A stretch of 7,767 nt of DNA from Methanomicrobiales archaeon. Lineage in GTDB: Archaea; Halobacteriota; Methanomicrobia; Methanomicrobiales; JACTUA01. Positions 1 to 5,758 of the stretch are shown one piece after another (positions within the stretch are counted from its first letter, which is position 1; every line of letters begins with the position of its first letter). Below the pieces are notes generated by a model. It searched no databases. It had not been told where the DNA came from and saw only the letters and a list, made by a program, of their open reading frames with translations. The translations under genes were made by a program, and so were the position numbers. The DNA is taken from assembly GCA_028678555.1 (NCBI GenBank), contig JAJRDF010000074.1:1-7767 (forward strand), in the 5' to 3' direction.

Positions 1-1341
1 GCCATCCCCCGGATCGTCATCGCCGGTACCTGGAGCGGGTGCGGGAAGAGCACGGTGGCCTCCGGCCTGATGGCGGCCCTCGTGGCCCGCGGGAAGGTGG
101 TCCAGCCCTTCAAGGTGGGCCCGGACTTCATCGACCCCACCCACCACACCGCCTGCTGCGGCCGGATCTCCCGGAACCTGGACCCGTTCCTCTCGGGAGA
201 CGACGGCGTCCGGGAGACCTTCCGGAACGCGGTAGCGGGTGCAGACGTGGCCGTCATCGAGGGGGTGATGGGCCTCTACGACGGGATCGACGGGACCATG
301 GAGGCCTCCACCGCCCACGTGGCCCGGCTGCTGGATGCCCCGGTGGTCCTCGTCGTGGACGTGCGGGGCATGTCCGGATCCGTGCACGCCCTCCTCCGGG
401 GATACCGGGACCACGACCCCGGGCTCCGGCTGGAGGGGACGATCCTGAACCAGATCGGGTCCCCCCGCCACCGGGCCATGATCGAGCGGGGGCTCCGCGT
501 CCCGGTCCTGGGCTGGATCCCCCGCAGCGATGAGTTCCGGGTAGAGAGCCGGCACCTGGGGCTCCGGATGGCCCACGAGGGGGAGGGGATGGCCCGCATC
601 GCCGCCGCCATCGGCGGGTACTGCGACCTGGACGGCATCCTCTCGGTGGCGGAGGGGGCCCCACCCCTCCCCGCCGGGAGGTGGGATCCCCTGCCGGAAC
701 CGGGGCGGTCTGCCCGGATCGGCGTGGCCCGGGACCAGGCGTTCTGCTTCCTGTACCAGGACAACCTGGACCGGCTCGCGGCCGCAGGGGCATCCCTCGT
801 CTTCTTCTCTCCCCTCTGTGATCCCCTGCCCGATGTGGACGGCGTGTACCTGGGCGGGGGGTACCCGGAGCTGCACGCGGCAGGGCTGGAAGCGGGACCC
901 TGCCGGGAGCCGATGAAGGAGGCCGTGGAGCGGGGGCTCCCCGTGTACGGGGAGTGCGGCGGGCTCATGTACCTCTCGGAAGGGGTCACGGAACCGGATG
1001 GTTCCGTCACCCACCGCATGACCGGGGCGCTCCCCTGCGAGACGGAGATGACCGGCCGCGTGCAGGCCCTGGGATACGTGGCCGGGACCTGGCTTGCGGG
1101 CGCCCCCTTTGGACCGGCCGGGGGCAGGCTGCGGGGCCACGAGTTCCACTACTCACGGCTCTCCCCCTCACCGGATGCCAGGTTCCGGGTCCGGCTGGAC
1201 CGGGGAAAGGGTATCTGCGACGGCCTGGACGGCATCTCGGAGCATGCCACTGTCGCCGGGTACACCCATGCCTACTTCACCCGGGAGTTTGCCGTCTCCT
1301 TCGTGGAGGCAGCGGCCCGGTGGCGTGACTGCGGTGAGTAG
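1..1341 (+). CDS. cfbB: Cobyrinate / Ni-sirohydrochlorin a,c-diamide synthase (CfbB/CbiA family), 5'-truncated by the window edge
   Basis: Glutamine- and ATP-dependent enzyme that amidates the a and c acetate side chains of a tetrapyrrole. The substrate is Ni-sirohydrochlorin in F430 synthesis (CfbB) or cobyrinate in B12 synthesis (CbiA). The frame is open from base 1, and the 446 visible codons are near the family's full length, so only a few N-terminal residues are missing. The GTG at position 55 lies inside the P-loop and cannot be the start. Visible motifs, numbered by codon in the window: P-loop GTWSGCGKST (9-18), KVGPDFIDPTHHT, EGVMGLYDG, then a class I glutamine amidotransferase domain with nucleophile Cys319 in GECGG, a GHEFHYS motif and a late His423 in YTHAYF. 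Nothing nearby separates CfbB from CbiA. The symbol rests on the archaeal methanogen context and is provisional; one enzyme may serve both pathways. Confidence 0.9.
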   Translation, partial: AIPRIVIAGTWSGCGKSTVASGLMAALVARGKVVQPFKVGPDFIDPTHHTACCGRISRNLDPFLSGDDGVRETFRNAVAGADVAVIEGVMGLYDGIDGTMEASTAHVARLLDAPVVLVVDVRGMSGSVHALLRGYRDHDPGLRLEGTILNQIGSPRHRAMIERGLRVPVLGWIPRSDEFRVESRHLGLRMAHEGEGMARIAAAIGGYCDLDGILSVAEGAPPLPAGRWDPLPEPGRSARIGVARDQAFCFLYQDNLDRLAAAGASLVFFSPLCDPLPDVDGVYLGGGYPELHAAGLEAGPCREPMKEAVERGLPVYGECGGLMYLSEGVTEPDGSVTHRMTGALPCETEMTGRVQALGYVAGTWLAGAPFGPAGGRLRGHEFHYSRLSPSPDARFRVRLDRGKGICDGLDGISEHATVAGYTHAYFTREFAVSFVEAAARWRDCGE

Positions 1342-1371
1342 TTACCGGGGAATATTCGGGTGGTGCCTGAG

Positions 1372-1403
1372 GTTTTCACTGCTTTTTAGTACACCGGTTT
1401 TTT
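1372..1403 (+). terminator. Oligo-T archaeal terminator region after the CfbB/CbiA gene
   Basis: Starting about 30 bp after the stop codon there are three closely spaced T-runs: 1373-1376 (4 T), 1383-1387 (5 T) and 1398-1403 (6 T). The surrounding sequence is otherwise strongly GC-rich. Archaeal RNA polymerase terminates at oligo-T tracts, so this is the likely 3' end of the transcript. It also marks the border of the structured repeat region that follows. Confidence 0.6.
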
Positions 1404-1421
1404 GGAATTGTTGAATACGAA

Positions 1422-1562
1422 TGGGACGCTCCAGGGGGGACCTGCGGTCCCCCCGCCGCGTGATCGCCCCCCCCGGTCGGTGGATGCGAGGATCACGGTG
1501 TTCCGGATCGGTGGATTTTCCGGAAATACCCGTATGATGCGGGAGGGGAAGACCCCCTCCCG
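1422..1562 (+). repeat. Dispersed structured repeat, copy C (plus orientation)
   Basis: Starts with TGGGACGCTC, identical to copy B at 6906. Next comes a perfect 9-bp hairpin (GGGGGGACC, loop TGC, GGTCCCCCC; 1434-1454), then GCCGCGTG and a C-rich run. The copy ends in the hairpin at 1540-1562. The distance from the GAC of the left block to the terminal hairpin is 115 bp, the same as in copy A. The hairpin stem differs from those of copies A and B, yet stays fully paired. An extra long-range pairing, CGTGATC (1459-1465) with GATCACG (1491-1497), is also possible. No supported coding frame runs through it. Homology is clear for the flanks of the first hairpin and weak in the middle. Confidence 0.6.
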
Positions 1563-1680
1563 GTCCCTCCCCCGTGAGGATATTCAGTTGGGAGGTATTT
1601 CTGATACCCGTTTCACCGGTTGACCGGAAACCGGCGGGGGGTGCCCACGCGGCGGGGGCGGAGCCCCCGAGAGCGTCTCA
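1540..1680 (-). repeat. Dispersed structured repeat, copy A (minus orientation)
   Basis: Read on the minus strand from 1680, this copy matches copy B (6906-7050) in two blocks. The left block is GACGCTCTCGGGGGCTC, a hairpin, then GCCGCGTGGGCACCCCCCG (1677-1635). The right block is 30 identical bases (1582-1553) leading into a CGGGAGGGG / CCCCTCCCG hairpin (1540-1562). The middle of roughly 60 bp has nearly the same length in both copies but a different sequence. The first hairpin on the plus strand is GGGGGC (1654-1659), loop GGA, GCCCCC (1663-1668). Copy A shares its terminal hairpin with copy C, so 1422-1680 is one large imperfect palindrome. Function unknown. Confidence 0.75.
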
Positions 1681-1752
1681 CCAGTAGACATGATCTCGGG
1701 TAATCCGACAGGAAATGATGAAGGGAATCATCTTCATGCAGGGGGGGGGCGG

Positions 1753-2301
1753 CTACTCCACCATGATCAGGAACTGCAGAAACCCTTCGTGGTGACGGAG
1801 CATCTCCGGGCTCATCCCCTCGAAGAGGAAGGTCCTCCGGATCTCGCCGAAGATGCCACCCGTCTTCTCGTAGAGAGCCGGCTCGTTCTTCTCAAAGACA
1901 AAGGTCCGCACCACAGGGCCATGCCCGCCCCCTTCCCCCTCGGTGATCCCCTCGGGCTCGAAGAGGAACCCGCGCTTCATCCTCCCGTAGCGGCCGCCCT
2001 CCCGCTCCATCAGCCGGTGCTCCCCGTCGTCCCAGAGCCAGGTGGACCGCATCTTGCCGTAGGAACTGGTCTCGTGCTCCGTGATGTGGTCCTTCTCCAC
2101 CGTGAAGGTCCGTACCACGGGGCCCTCTTTCCCACCCCTCCGCTCCGTGAGGGTCTTCTGGTCAGGTTCAAAGACCAGCATCCGCCTCGGCCGGTCCAGC
2201 GCCTCGCCGGCATACTCAGTGATGCCATCGTTCTCGAAGAGGAAGGTCCGCGACACCTTCCCGAACTTTCCCTCCCGTTCCGTGAGCCTCCCGTGCACCA
2301 T
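1753..2301 (-). CDS. Repeat protein of unknown function (seven 22-24-residue repeats)
   Basis: I do not recognise this family. The protein has 182 residues and is built almost wholly of seven tandem repeats of 22-24 residues with approximate consensus GxyGxvrRtFlFExdgite, followed by Glu/Arg/Gly-rich residues. Examples are KFGKVSRTFLFENDGITEY, GPVVRTFVFEKNEPALYEK and GIFGEIRRTFLFEG. Alternating hydrophobic residues around a turn suggest two short beta strands per repeat. There is no cysteine, signal peptide or membrane segment, so it is probably cytosolic. The start is set at ATG 2301 because AGGTGAT (2312-2306) sits four bases before it. GTG 2310 and ATG 2307 overlap that binding site and are less likely. 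The gene lies about 30 bp after the YgiQ-family gene on the same strand and probably shares its transcript. Confidence 0.75.
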   Translation of the reverse strand: MVHGRLTEREGKFGKVSRTFLFENDGITEYAGEALDRPRRMLVFEPDQKTLTERRGGKEGPVVRTFTVEKDHITEHETSSYGKMRSTWLWDDGEHRLMEREGGRYGRMKRGFLFEPEGITEGEGGGHGPVVRTFVFEKNEPALYEKTGGIFGEIRRTFLFEGMSPEMLRHHEGFLQFLIMVE

Positions 2302-2305
2302 CCCC

Positions 2306-2312
2306 ATCACCT
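2306..2312 (-). promoter_or_regulatory. Ribosome binding site that sets the start of the repeat protein
   Basis: AGGTGAT on the minus strand is close to the archaeal consensus GGAGGTGAT and ends four bases before ATG 2301. It overlaps the upstream candidate starts at 2310 and 2307, which argues for 2301. Confidence 0.55.
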
Positions 2313-2340
2313 GCCGTGTCTCATGGTAGTGATCATGCCC

Positions 2341-4194
2341 TCAGGGTTCATATCTTCTTTTCCTTCCCCCGGCCGCCCTGCCCGGGACCAGGCACCGGTG
2401 ATCCTCTCCGATGAGGTCCCGGCGCCCTGCCTGGATGAGACCCGCCCTGACCAGCGCCCGGTTGGCCGGGTCCCGGTAGTGGAGGAGGGCCCGCTGGATC
2501 TGCTTCTCCCTGCCCCGGGGAACATGCACCCGTTCGCCGGTGGACGGGTCGATCCCGGTGGCGTACATGACGGTCGAGGCGGTCATGGGGGTGGGGGTGA
2601 AGTCCTGCACCTGCTCGGTATAGAGATCCTGGTCCCGGAGGCACTCGGCGCAGTCCACCATGTCCCCGACAGTACACCCCGGGTGCCCGGACATGAGGTA
2701 GGGCAGGAGGTAGAGTTCCTTTCCTGCCCGGCGGGCTGCCGCCCGGAACCTCTCCCGGAACCCGAGAAACACGGCAAAGGGTGGCTTGTGCATCAGGACC
2801 GTGACCCGGTCCGAGGTGTGCTCCGGGGCCACCTTCAGGTGGCCGCCCACGTGGCCACGGCAGAGCCCCTCCAGGTACTCCTGCTCTTCCGGAGGCACGA
2901 GATCATGCCGGATCCCGGAGGAGACAAAGACCCTTTTTACGCCGGGGATCCGGGCCAGGTCATCCAGCAGATGGAGGTGGTCAGTAAGGCCATTTTCCAG
3001 GTTCCCGCAGCCGAGGCAGGACCGGTCCCGGCAGGCCCCCTCCTCCTCCCCCCAGCGGGGACATGTCCACCGGTACATGTTGGCCGTAGGGCCGCCGACA
3101 TCCGTAATCACGCCGGGAAAATTCCGGCTCCGGACCATCCGTTCCGCCTCGCGAAGGATCGATGCCTCCGACCGGCTCTGGATGATCCTCCCCTGGTGGT
3201 GCCCCAGGGCGCAGAACGAGCAGTTCCCGAAACATCCCCGGTGTGAGACCAGGGAGGTGCGGACCGGTTCCAGGGCCGGGACGGGTTCACGGTAGGACGG
3301 GTGGGCCAATCGGGTGTACGGGAGTTCGTACACCAGGTCCATCTCTCCGGTGGAGAGGGGCCGGGCAGGCCGGTTCTGGACGATAACGCACTTCGGGTGG
3401 GGCTGTGCCACACACCGGCCGTGGACCGGGTCCTGCTCGGCGGCATGGAGCCGGAAGGCCTCCGCGTACCTCTCCCGCTCCTCCAGGATCTCCCCGTAGG
3501 AGGGGAGGGGCACGCACCCGTCCCTGGGGTGCTCCCGCCACTCCGGGATCGTGTACTTCGCCGCTGTCCCCGGGATCTCCCGGAGCCGGTCCCGCGGATC
3601 ACCCCGGTCCAGCCCCTCGGCGATGGCCAGCACCTGCCGCTCCCCCATGCCGTAGACCAGGAGGTCGGCAGGGGCATCGGCCAGTACCGACTGCCTGATG
3701 GTGTCAGACCAGTAGTCGTAGTGGGCGAACCGGCGCAGCGAGGCCTCGATTCCGCCCAGTACGAGCGGGGTATCGGGAAAGAGGGCATGGATCCGGTCGG
3801 CGTAGACGAGCACCGCCCGGTCCGGTCGCCGGCCCGCAGCCCCGCCGGGGGAGTAGGCATCTGAGCTTCGCCGCTTTCTTGCGGCCGTGTAGTGGTTCAC
3901 CAGGGAATCCACATTCCCTGCCGAGACCCCAAAGAAGAGGCGGGGCTCCCCCAGTCGGGCGAAGTCGTCGCCCGTCCTCCACTCCGGCTGTGCGATGATC
4001 CCCACCGTCCACCCGGCCGCCTCCAGCACGCGGCCGATCACCGCCGTGCCGAAGGAGGGGTGGTCCACGTAGGCGTCGCCGGTGACCAGGATCACGTCGA
4101 ACCGGCCGATGCCCCGGCCTCTCGCCTCCTCCCGGGACATGGGCAGGGGGCGGGGATCGCACCGTGCCGGATCGATGTGTAACTTCTCAGACAT
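2341..4194 (-). CDS. YgiQ-family (UPF0313) radical SAM protein
   Basis: A 617-residue radical SAM enzyme of the YgiQ family. The reaction is unknown, and family members are poorly characterised. The N-terminal region carries the family's typical FDVILVTGDAYVDHPSFG (about 32-49), resembling a cobalamin-binding-like fold, then GRVLEAAGWTVGIIAQPEW and LGGIEASLRRFAHYDYWSD. The radical SAM core has CFGNCSFC, with Cys321, Cys325 and Cys328 placed to bind a [4Fe-4S] cluster. The C-terminal part has HLKVAPEHTSD and VQDFTPTPMTASTVMYATG, typical of the family. The length is normal. The start at 4194 lacks an obvious ribosome binding site. The next Met (residue 19, in RPLPMSREE) lies inside a conserved stretch, so a start at or before it is needed. 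The gene sits 41 bp after the disulfide reductase gene and just before the repeat protein, all on the minus strand. The link to the redox pair is inferred from position only. Confidence 0.93.
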   Translation of the reverse strand: MSEKLHIDPARCDPRPLPMSREEARGRGIGRFDVILVTGDAYVDHPSFGTAVIGRVLEAAGWTVGIIAQPEWRTGDDFARLGEPRLFFGVSAGNVDSLVNHYTAARKRRSSDAYSPGGAAGRRPDRAVLVYADRIHALFPDTPLVLGGIEASLRRFAHYDYWSDTIRQSVLADAPADLLVYGMGERQVLAIAEGLDRGDPRDRLREIPGTAAKYTIPEWREHPRDGCVPLPSYGEILEERERYAEAFRLHAAEQDPVHGRCVAQPHPKCVIVQNRPARPLSTGEMDLVYELPYTRLAHPSYREPVPALEPVRTSLVSHRGCFGNCSFCALGHHQGRIIQSRSEASILREAERMVRSRNFPGVITDVGGPTANMYRWTCPRWGEEEGACRDRSCLGCGNLENGLTDHLHLLDDLARIPGVKRVFVSSGIRHDLVPPEEQEYLEGLCRGHVGGHLKVAPEHTSDRVTVLMHKPPFAVFLGFRERFRAAARRAGKELYLLPYLMSGHPGCTVGDMVDCAECLRDQDLYTEQVQDFTPTPMTASTVMYATGIDPSTGERVHVPRGREKQIQRALLHYRDPANRALVRAGLIQAGRRDLIGEDHRCLVPGRAAGGRKRRYEP

Positions 4195-4214
4195 CCGGGA
4201 AAATGGGGGGGTAT

Positions 4215-4231
4215 CCGGGGGCGTGCCCCGG
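4215..4231. other. Intercistronic GC hairpin before the YgiQ-family gene
   Basis: CCGGGG (4215-4220), loop GCGTG, CCCCGG (4226-4231) forms a perfect 6-bp stem. It lies in the 41-bp gap between the disulfide reductase stop codon and the YgiQ-family start. No Shine-Dalgarno-like sequence precedes that start. The hairpin could stabilise or process the mRNA, or separate expression of the two gene pairs. No T-run follows it on the minus strand, so it does not look like an archaeal terminator. Confidence 0.4.
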
Positions 4232-4235
4232 GTGT

Positions 4236-4745
4236 TCAGATGAACCGCTCGAACCGTTCCTTCGTGGCCCTGCAGACCGGGCAGATCTCAGGCGGATCCT
4301 TCCGGGCGCAGAGGTAGCCACAGACCCGGCACCGCCAGACCGGGTAGGCCAGGCCGCCAATGGAGGCGGTCCGCACCTGGCGGACCGCCTTGCGCTGGTC
4401 CGGTGACGGGCGCCGCTCGGGAACCGGCCGGAGCTTCTGGGTCCCTGCAAGGATCGCCCCGGAGACGTACAGGGCACAGTAACAGGCGCCGTGCTCGATG
4501 AGATCCGGGTCCCGGTAGTCACAGGGGCAGATGATGTCCAGGTCCTTTGACTTGTTCCCCGAGGCGAGCCGGCAGGGGCAGGAAGGGTACCCGTACCGGG
4601 CGGTGTTCACGAGAAGGCCCCGGACCAGGTCCCGGGTGAAGGCGAGGTCCGGGTTCAGGTGGTATCCCCCCTCCTCCGCCTCCCGGTTCAGCTTCTCATG
4701 GAGGGCGGTGATCTCTGTGTCGGTGGGCGCCGCGTTCGGGGTCAT
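4236..4745 (-). CDS. Ferredoxin:disulfide (thioredoxin) reductase catalytic subunit fused to a rubredoxin domain
   Basis: 169 residues. Residues about 10-105 match the catalytic beta subunit of ferredoxin:thioredoxin reductase: SCPCR (Cys56, Cys58), CPC (Cys73, Cys75) and CYC (Cys88, Cys90). These supply four ligands for a [4Fe-4S] cluster and a redox-active disulfide. Residues about 135-169 form a compact rubredoxin-like site: RCRVCGY (Cys139, Cys142) and CPVC (Cys155, Cys158), with the usual KERFERF-like end. The protein should pass single electrons from ferredoxin to a protein disulfide, with the rubredoxin site as relay or alternative entry. Such fusions are known in methanogens. The last motif is Cys-Tyr-Cys where plant-type enzymes have Cys-His-Cys, and the inter-motif spacing (14 and 12 residues) differs from the plant-type 16 and 8. 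The start ATG overlaps the glutaredoxin stop as ATGA (4742-4745), so the two genes are translationally coupled. The likely partner is that glutaredoxin. Confidence 0.9.
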   Translation of the reverse strand: MTPNAAPTDTEITALHEKLNREAEEGGYHLNPDLAFTRDLVRGLLVNTARYGYPSCPCRLASGNKSKDLDIICPCDYRDPDLIEHGACYCALYVSGAILAGTQKLRPVPERRPSPDQRKAVRQVRTASIGGLAYPVWRCRVCGYLCARKDPPEICPVCRATKERFERFI

Positions 4746-5020
4746 GCCAGCGCCTCCCGGATCTCAGCCTCGCGGAAACCGACGATGCACCTTTTCTCGT
4801 CGATGACCAGGGTGGGGAAGGACCCCTTCGGATTGAACTTCATCACCTTGTCCATCACCTCATCCATCTCCTTCTCGGGGAGGAGATCCACAAAGACGTA
4901 GCTGTGGTCCACTCCCAGGCTGGCCAGGAGTTCCTTGGTCTTCTTGCACCAGACGCAGGTGGAGAGGGCATAGAGCATCACCTTCCCCTTCTTCCTGCCG
5001 CTGACATGAACGATCTCCAC
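4742..5020 (-). CDS. Glutaredoxin-like (NrdH/thioredoxin-fold) protein
   Basis: 92-residue thioredoxin-fold protein with active site Cys22-Val-Trp-Cys25 in LYALSTCVWCKKTKELL. The expected cis-proline is in GSFPTLVID (Pro69), and the C-terminal GFREAEIREAL matches glutaredoxin-like proteins. It likely reduces protein disulfides in the cytosol and is itself reduced by the ferredoxin:disulfide reductase encoded immediately downstream with a 4-bp overlap. The start is GTG 5020, with GGAG at 5034-5031 ten bases upstream. The N-terminal HVSGRKKGKV segment resembles methanogen relatives as far as I recall. ATG at residue 15, with a good AAGGTG site before it, is a possible shorter start that would still keep the active site. 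It is the first gene of the minus-strand run and has its own promoter region upstream. Confidence 0.9.
   Translation of the reverse strand: MEIVHVSGRKKGKVMLYALSTCVWCKKTKELLASLGVDHSYVFVDLLPEKEMDEVMDKVMKFNPKGSFPTLVIDEKRCIVGFREAEIREALA
4754..4759 (-). promoter_or_regulatory. Ribosome binding site of the disulfide reductase gene
   Basis: GGGAGG on the minus strand lies eight bases before ATG 4745, inside the end of the glutaredoxin gene. This fixes the start of the reductase and supports translation of both genes from one message. Confidence 0.6.
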
Positions 5021-5044
5021 GGTGGTTCCGCTCCAGAACTACCA

Positions 5045-5065
5045 TTGATCCCCTTTCCTGATCAA
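5045..5065. promoter_or_regulatory. Candidate operator dyad in the redox operon promoter
   Basis: A perfect inverted repeat TTGATC (5045-5050), nine-base spacer, GATCAA (5060-5065). It lies directly downstream of a TATA-like element (5066-5071, minus strand) and would overlap the expected transcription start of the glutaredoxin-reductase operon. The placement suits a repressor site. No regulator is encoded in the window. Confidence 0.4.
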
Positions 5066-5071
5066 GATATT
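5066..5071 (-). promoter_or_regulatory. TATA-like element for the glutaredoxin-reductase operon
   Basis: The minus strand reads AATATC here. A start of transcription about 25 bases downstream falls near 5042, giving a leader of about 22 bases that contains the GGAG site at 5034-5031. It is a weak match to the archaeal TATA consensus, and no initiator site is evident. Confidence 0.35.
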
Positions 5072-5177
5072 CCCTCACCGGCATCGGAAGGAGCGTGCGG
5101 AGAGCGGCAGGGATGCGCCCTACCCCGCCATCCCGCGGATTCCGGAGGCCCGGTGCTATCTGAATTCCACCACGTTC

Positions 5178-5183
5178 TTATAT
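5178..5183 (+). promoter_or_regulatory. TATA-like element for the three-helix membrane protein
   Basis: TTATAT is the best archaeal TATA match in this divergent intergenic region. It predicts transcription starting near 5205-5210, which leaves a leader of about 40 bases before GTG 5246 or about 15 before ATG 5222. The rest of 5072-5177 shows nothing I can assign. Confidence 0.45.
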
Positions 5184-5245
5184 CGCGGGAAAGAACACGG
5201 TACGGGAGTTTCAGCCAGCCGATGGGACGATCAGGAAGGGGCCCG

Positions 5246-5749
5246 GTGAAGCGCGGCGTCAGCGAGTTTGTCGATATCCTGGAAGGGTATGACTTCTTCC
5301 GGTGGTCCCGGGAACACATGACGGCCACCACCAACCTGATGCTGGCCCTCGCGGTTGCCACGCTCTTCATCACCTGGTATCAGCTGCCCGTACTGGTCCC
5401 GTCCGGAGACAGTGCCGGGAGATACCTGGTGTATCTCGCCCTGCTCCTCTTCGGGATTTCGGCGGTGCTCTTTGCCGTCTTCCGGGCGGTCCTCTATTTC
5501 ATCGAGCACCTGATGGACCAGTCGGTGAACGAGGCCGAGGGGGTCTCCGGCGCCCCCCGGAAGGGCATGCGGGGGAAGAGCAGGGAAGAGGTGGTGGACT
5601 CGGCTTCCTCGCGGCTCCAGCGTTCCATCGGGCTGTGGTGGAGGGCACGGACGCTGGCCATCCGTTCTGCACCGCTGATGATCCCGGCGGTGATATTTTA
5701 CCTGCTGGGTATTGCTAGCCTGGTGATCTTCCTCGTGGCCTTCCGGTGA
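5246..5749 (+). CDS. Membrane protein of unknown function, three predicted helices
   Basis: 167 residues, family not recognised. A charged N-terminal part (1-29) is followed by three hydrophobic segments at about 30-50 (LMLALAVATLFITWYQLPVL), 60-85 and 142-165. Between the second and third lies a polar, Arg/Lys/Glu-rich loop (about 88-140) containing GMRGKSREEVVDSASSRL. There are no cysteines and no catalytic motif. The start is placed at GTG 5246 because AGGAAGGGG (5233-5241) is well spaced before it. ATG 5222, eight codons upstream, is the alternative, but its nearest GGGAG is 13 bases away. The open frame continues further upstream only as antisense of the glutaredoxin gene. The gene ends 9 bp from the stop of the convergent SRAP gene. 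Role unknown. Confidence 0.72.
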   Translation: MKRGVSEFVDILEGYDFFRWSREHMTATTNLMLALAVATLFITWYQLPVLVPSGDSAGRYLVYLALLLFGISAVLFAVFRAVLYFIEHLMDQSVNEAEGVSGAPRKGMRGKSREEVVDSASSRLQRSIGLWWRARTLAIRSAPLMIPAVIFYLLGIASLVIFLVAFR

Positions 5750-5758
5750 GGCAACCGG

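Noticed and set aside
988..1007. Perfect 8-bp hairpin ACGGAACC-GGAT-GGTTCCGT
   Set aside because: It lies within the CfbB/CbiA coding frame (around the T-E-P-D-G-S-V-T residues), with no T-run. Probably a chance effect of codon choice.
1402..1623. 73-codon plus-strand frame after the CfbB/CbiA gene
   Set aside because: It lies inside the palindromic repeat, has no ribosome binding site and contains the central hairpin. Its composition reflects the repeat rather than a protein.
1741..1749. Run of nine G just after the repeat protein stop
   Set aside because: A homopolymer could be a slippage site, but it lies outside the coding frame and no gene depends on it. A weak hairpin ATGAAG/CTTCAT (1718-1737) beside it lacks T-runs on the minus strand, so it was not called a terminator.
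1690..3246. Plus-strand open frame of 518 codons
   Set aside because: It runs antisense to the repeat protein and the YgiQ-family gene, both of which have clear family or repeat signals. The product is Pro/Leu/His-rich with no domain, as expected for a GC-rich shadow frame.
4904..5245. Upstream extension of the three-helix membrane protein frame
   Set aside because: It overlaps the glutaredoxin gene antisense and the divergent promoter. The TATA-like element at 5178 and the ribosome binding site at 5233-5241 place the real start near 5222-5246.
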